A stretch of DNA of 5,815 nucleotides. Origin: Thermoplasmatota archaeon. Its GTDB lineage: Archaea; Thermoplasmatota; E2; DHVEG-1. The DNA lies in assembly GCA_018824925.1 (NCBI GenBank), contig JAHJFH010000039.1, positions 1 to 5,815 of the forward strand, written 5' to 3'. Both the position numbers and the translations under genes were made by a program. The notes beneath the pieces were generated by a model, which was given only the letters and a program-made list of their open reading frames with translations, was not told where the DNA came from and did not search any database. Of this stretch, positions 5,309-5,815 are shown piece after piece; position 1 is the first letter of the stretch, and every line of letters begins with the position of its first letter.

Positions 5309-5320
5309 TATATAAATGTT
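5309..5320 (-). promoter_or_regulatory. TATA-box promoter of the minus-strand beta-helix gene
   Basis: On the minus strand this reads AACATTTATATA, identical to the 12 bases at 1706-1717 before the other beta-helix gene. A transcription start about 26 bases from its centre, near 5287, gives a leader of about 28 bases that includes the ribosome site. The element lies in the 122-base gap between divergent genes. Confidence 0.6.
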
Positions 5321-5335
5321 CATCAAAAGTATCTC

Positions 5336-5342
5336 TATAAAG
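5336..5342 (+). promoter_or_regulatory. Candidate TATA box of the HD-domain gene
   Basis: TATAAAG lies 38 bases before the ATG at 5381. A start site near 5365 would give a leader of about 16 bases without a ribosome site. The opposite-strand promoter is only 16 bases away, so the two promoters may compete. Confidence 0.35.
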
Positions 5343-5380
5343 AACACAAAATTAACATAGATCGTTTCCTTCTATCAATT

Positions 5381-5815
5381 ATGGAAAAAATTACAGATTT
5401 TATTTTTGAACTAGGTCAGCTTAGAAGAATCAGTCATGAAGGCTGGAAATTAATTGGGATCCATGAACCAGAAAGTGTTGCTGAACATAGTCTTCGAACT
5501 GCACAAATCGGTTATATCTTAGCACTACTGGAATGTTATAAAAACCCTCTGGAAGTCTGCACAATCTGTGTTTTCCATGATATCGGCGAATGTCGAATTG
5601 GAGATATCCATAAAGTAGGCAATCGTTATCTCACTGTTGATGAAACAAAGGTTGTCAAAGATCAAGTAAAAAATCTTGGTTTCATTGGACCATTAATTCA
5701 AGAATTATGGAATCAGGCAGAATATCAAGAAACAACGGCGGGTGTAATCGCAAAAGATGCTGATCTATTGGATATGGCGTTTACAGCTCGTGAATATCAA
5801 ATAATTGGGTATACA
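5381..5815 (+). CDS. HD-domain phosphohydrolase, HDDC2/YfbR (5'-deoxynucleotidase)-like, truncated by the window edge
   Basis: The 145 visible residues run open to the right edge, so the C terminus is missing. The HD metal site is complete: His36 in ESVAEHS, His66-Asp67 in FHDIGE, and Asp128 in AKDADLLD. Glu70 and the GDI at 74-76 also match. The opening LGQLRRISHEGWKLIGIHEPESVAEHS is close to the HDDC2/YfbR opening (LKRVPRTGW...PESVSDHM), and LIQELWNQAEYQETTAGVIAKDAD matches the LYELWEEYE...AKFVKQLD region. Known relatives are divalent-metal-dependent 5'-deoxynucleotidases that remove phosphate from dNMPs, so a soluble nucleotide-pool role is likely; the exact substrate is inferred. The ATG at 5381 is chosen because the family match begins within about ten residues of it. 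No Shine-Dalgarno site precedes it. The gene is divergent from the beta-helix gene at 5258. Confidence 0.87.
   Translation, partial: MEKITDFIFELGQLRRISHEGWKLIGIHEPESVAEHSLRTAQIGYILALLECYKNPLEVCTICVFHDIGECRIGDIHKVGNRYLTVDETKVVKDQVKNLGFIGPLIQELWNQAEYQETTAGVIAKDADLLDMAFTAREYQIIGYT

Noticed and set aside
1..5815. CRISPR array, insertion sequence, integrase attachment site, tRNA or rRNA
   Set aside because: I found no regularly spaced direct repeats, transposase or integrase motifs, terminal inverted repeats with target duplications, or tRNA/rRNA sequence.

Overview
The window reads as chromosome of an archaeon, most likely a euryarchaeote of the Thermoplasmata/Thermoplasmatota type. The evidence is indirect: AT-rich DNA, TATA-box promoters about 25-30 bases before short leaders, Shine-Dalgarno sites of the GAGGAT/GGAGGT type, and secreted parallel beta-helix proteins that open with VGGSGPGN and close on an NYWxRPRLLPK module. 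I know that combination mainly from uncultured Thermoplasmata genomes. The lineage call is recall, not a search result.

Layout, left to right. Bases 1-200 are AT-rich and contain no convincing gene. 201-635 (+) encodes a SlyD-like FKBP prolyl isomerase. 702-1658 (+) encodes an alpha/alpha-toroid (prenyltransferase/squalene-cyclase fold) protein of unknown role. 1754-2992 (+) encodes a secreted, sequon-rich NosD-like beta-helix protein with a TTG start. 3055-4374 (+) is a secreted gingipain-like (C25) cysteine peptidase gene cut in two by one in-frame TAA at 3778-3780. 5258-4452 (-) encodes a second, shorter beta-helix protein, convergent with the peptidase. 5381-5815 (+) is the start of an HD-domain phosphohydrolase (HDDC2/YfbR-like) that runs off the right edge.

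The genes fall into two groups. The outer ones (FKBP, toroid protein, HD hydrolase) look like intracellular housekeeping genes, each apparently with its own promoter. The middle 3.5 kb (about 1710-5320) is a cell-surface island: two paralogous beta-helix proteins flank one exported C25 peptidase, and all three have N-terminal signal peptides. The two beta-helix genes share a 12-base promoter core (AACATTTATATA), so they may be expressed together.

The most notable points are the nonsense-interrupted peptidase, whose catalytic His and Cys both lie beyond the stop, and the C-terminal module shared by the two beta-helix proteins. I found no CRISPR array, transposase, tRNA or rRNA, and no clear sign of a wholly new multi-gene system. 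No stretch without a gene exceeds 300 bases.
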